6,674 nucleotides of DNA from Lachnospiraceae bacterium. Its GTDB lineage: Bacteria > Bacillota > Clostridia > Lachnospirales > Lachnospiraceae. The DNA is taken from positions 1 to 6,674 of the forward strand of contig JAJQCU010000083.1 of NCBI GenBank assembly GCA_021202575.1. The letters are read 5' to 3'. The notes under the pieces were generated by a model. The model searched no databases and had not been told where the DNA came from. It saw only the letters and a list, made by a program, of their open reading frames with translations. Shown one piece after another: positions 5,758 through 6,674 of this stretch (position 1 is its first letter; each line of letters begins with the position of its first letter). A program made the translations under genes and the position numbers.

Positions 5758-6674
5758 TTAATAATACCACAGATTCAGATCCACGTTCCCGCTGATTCCT
5801 CCAATGCTTCCCGTAGCGGAATACTGCCACATATGGAAAGAACCGGAATAAGTGGGCGCCGCCGCATACTGGGCCAGCCATACCTTATAGGAGCTTAACT
5901 GTGACATATCCAAAAAGCTCGTCAGCCATGTCTTATTTGCGTAAATACCGGCGGAATAACCGCTGTTTACAACAGTCTGGCAGAACGCCTTCACAATAGC
6001 CGTCCTCTCCGACACGCTCAGAGAATCCGCCCGCCCGTCATGAGAGCTGTTGGAATACTCCACGTCAATGTAAATCGGATAGGAGAGGCTGTAGCCGCTG
6101 ACCAGCTGCAGCACCATGGACGCCTCCTCCACCGCCTCTGTAGAAGAGATGGCCTGGGAGAAGAAATACACGCCCACCTTGACGCCCGCGTTGATGGCCC
6201 CCTGAATGTTGGCCCTGAACCGGGAGTCCTCCACCAGCACGCCGGAACCGTAGCCCCTGTATCCGCAGCGGATAATGGCGAAGCTGACACCGGAATTGGC
6301 TACCGCCGACCAATCAATCGATCCGTTATGGCTGGACACATCGATACCAAGCGTACCCGCGCTGCCCTGCAGCGCCCCTTCGCTGTCAAAGGTATACTCA
6401 ATCCCCTGAAGCACCTGCGTTCCTGTCACACGATTTCCGTCCGCGTCGTAATAATATGTACTGCCGCTGATGGTCTGCCAGCCGGTATATATGTAGCTTT
6501 CGGTTTTCACATAATACGTCATGCCGTCCGTATAATAGTCATTGTAGGTGGCAACCCTGTATTCGCCGTCTTCCAGTACATAGACGGCCTGTCCATCCGT
6601 GGTCTTTAACGCCGTAGTTGAGGAGGCTCTGACAGTGACCTCGCAGGTGACGGTACTGTACACCGAGGTGTCAT
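5758..6674 (-). CDS. GH25 muramidase (lysozyme-like) with cell-wall-binding repeats, N-terminus beyond the right edge
   Basis: Partial gene, open at the right edge; about 304 C-terminal residues are visible. Numbering here counts the GTG codon at 6663-6661 as residue 1. Order of parts: a short segment ending TCEVTV (6-11), which resembles the last strand of a bacterial Ig-like (Big2) domain; two repeats of choline/cell-wall-binding type, GWQTISGSTYYYDADGNRVTG (61-81, written here without further context) and 82-100; then a GH25 domain from GIDVSSHNGSIDW (106-118) to the end. Likely catalytic residues are Asp108, Asp200 and Glu202 (YIDVEY) and Asp295 (GNVDLN), spaced as in known GH25 enzymes. 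It should cleave the beta-1,4 bond between MurNAc and GlcNAc outside the cell; the signal peptide would lie beyond the window. The GTG at 6663 is unlikely to be the true start because the frame continues upstream without a stop. TAA at 5760-5758, 80 bases before rfbA. Confidence 0.93.
   Translation of the reverse strand, partial: DTSVYSTVTCEVTVRASSTTALKTTDGQAVYVLEDGEYRVATYNDYYTDGMTYYVKTESYIYTGWQTISGSTYYYDADGNRVTGTQVLQGIEYTFDSEGALQGSAGTLGIDVSSHNGSIDWSAVANSGVSFAIIRCGYRGYGSGVLVEDSRFRANIQGAINAGVKVGVYFFSQAISSTEAVEEASMVLQLVSGYSLSYPIYIDVEYSNSSHDGRADSLSVSERTAIVKAFCQTVVNSGYSAGIYANKTWLTSFLDMSQLSSYKVWLAQYAAAPTYSGSFHMWQYSATGSIGGISGNVDLNLWYY

Noticed and set aside
6661..6663. GTG at 6663 as the start of the muramidase
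   Set aside because: The frame continues without a stop to the window edge, there is no ribosome site visible, and the segment reads like the interior of an Ig-like domain. A secreted protein would also need a signal peptide, which is absent here.
1..6674. Mobile elements, CRISPR arrays, tRNA or rRNA genes
   Set aside because: No transposase-like product, no spaced repeat array and no RNA gene pattern was seen on either strand; almost all bases are explained by the seven protein genes.

Overview
The window looks like part of a cell-surface polysaccharide locus from a Gram-positive, low-to-mid GC member of the Firmicutes, most plausibly a Lachnospiraceae-type gut Clostridium. That assignment is an inference. 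It rests on strong AGGAGG-like ribosome binding sites, a GH25 muramidase with cell-wall-binding repeats, a Gram-positive-style RmlA/RmlC pair, and two GT2 glycosyltransferases of a kind common in these bacteria. There is no 16S or other taxonomic marker.

All seven genes lie on the minus strand and are read from right to left. In transcription order they are: a secreted GH25 lysozyme-like protein with its N-terminus beyond the right edge (5758-6674); rfbA/rmlA (4808-5677); rfbC/rmlC (4201-4764); an ABC-2 polysaccharide export permease of the Wzm/TagG type (3289-4092); its ATPase, of the Wzt type with a C-terminal carbohydrate-recognition domain (1891-3228); a GT2 glycosyltransferase (558-1868); and a second GT2 glycosyltransferase that runs off the left edge (1-557). 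Gaps are 80, 43, 108, 60, 22 and 0 bases. I see no convincing rho-independent terminator or strong promoter in any of them, so the six polysaccharide genes probably form one operon, with the muramidase gene possibly co-transcribed. There is no stretch over 300 bases without a gene.

The genes fit a simple pathway. RmlA makes dTDP-glucose and RmlC makes the epimerised 4-keto intermediate that leads to dTDP-L-rhamnose; RmlB and RmlD are needed but are not in the window. The two glycosyltransferases act in the cytoplasm to build a polymer, probably rhamnose-containing, on a lipid carrier. The permease and ATPase export the finished chain across the membrane. The muramidase would act outside, on the peptidoglycan that may anchor the polymer.

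No wholly new system is evident. The points most worth checking are: the exact in-frame TAG/ATG junction between the two glycosyltransferases; the partial second GT2-like module at the end of the first of them; a leucine in place of a normally conserved proline in RmlA; a 25-codon reading frame that ends in an ATGA overlap with the permease start; and the muramidase placed beside an export operon.
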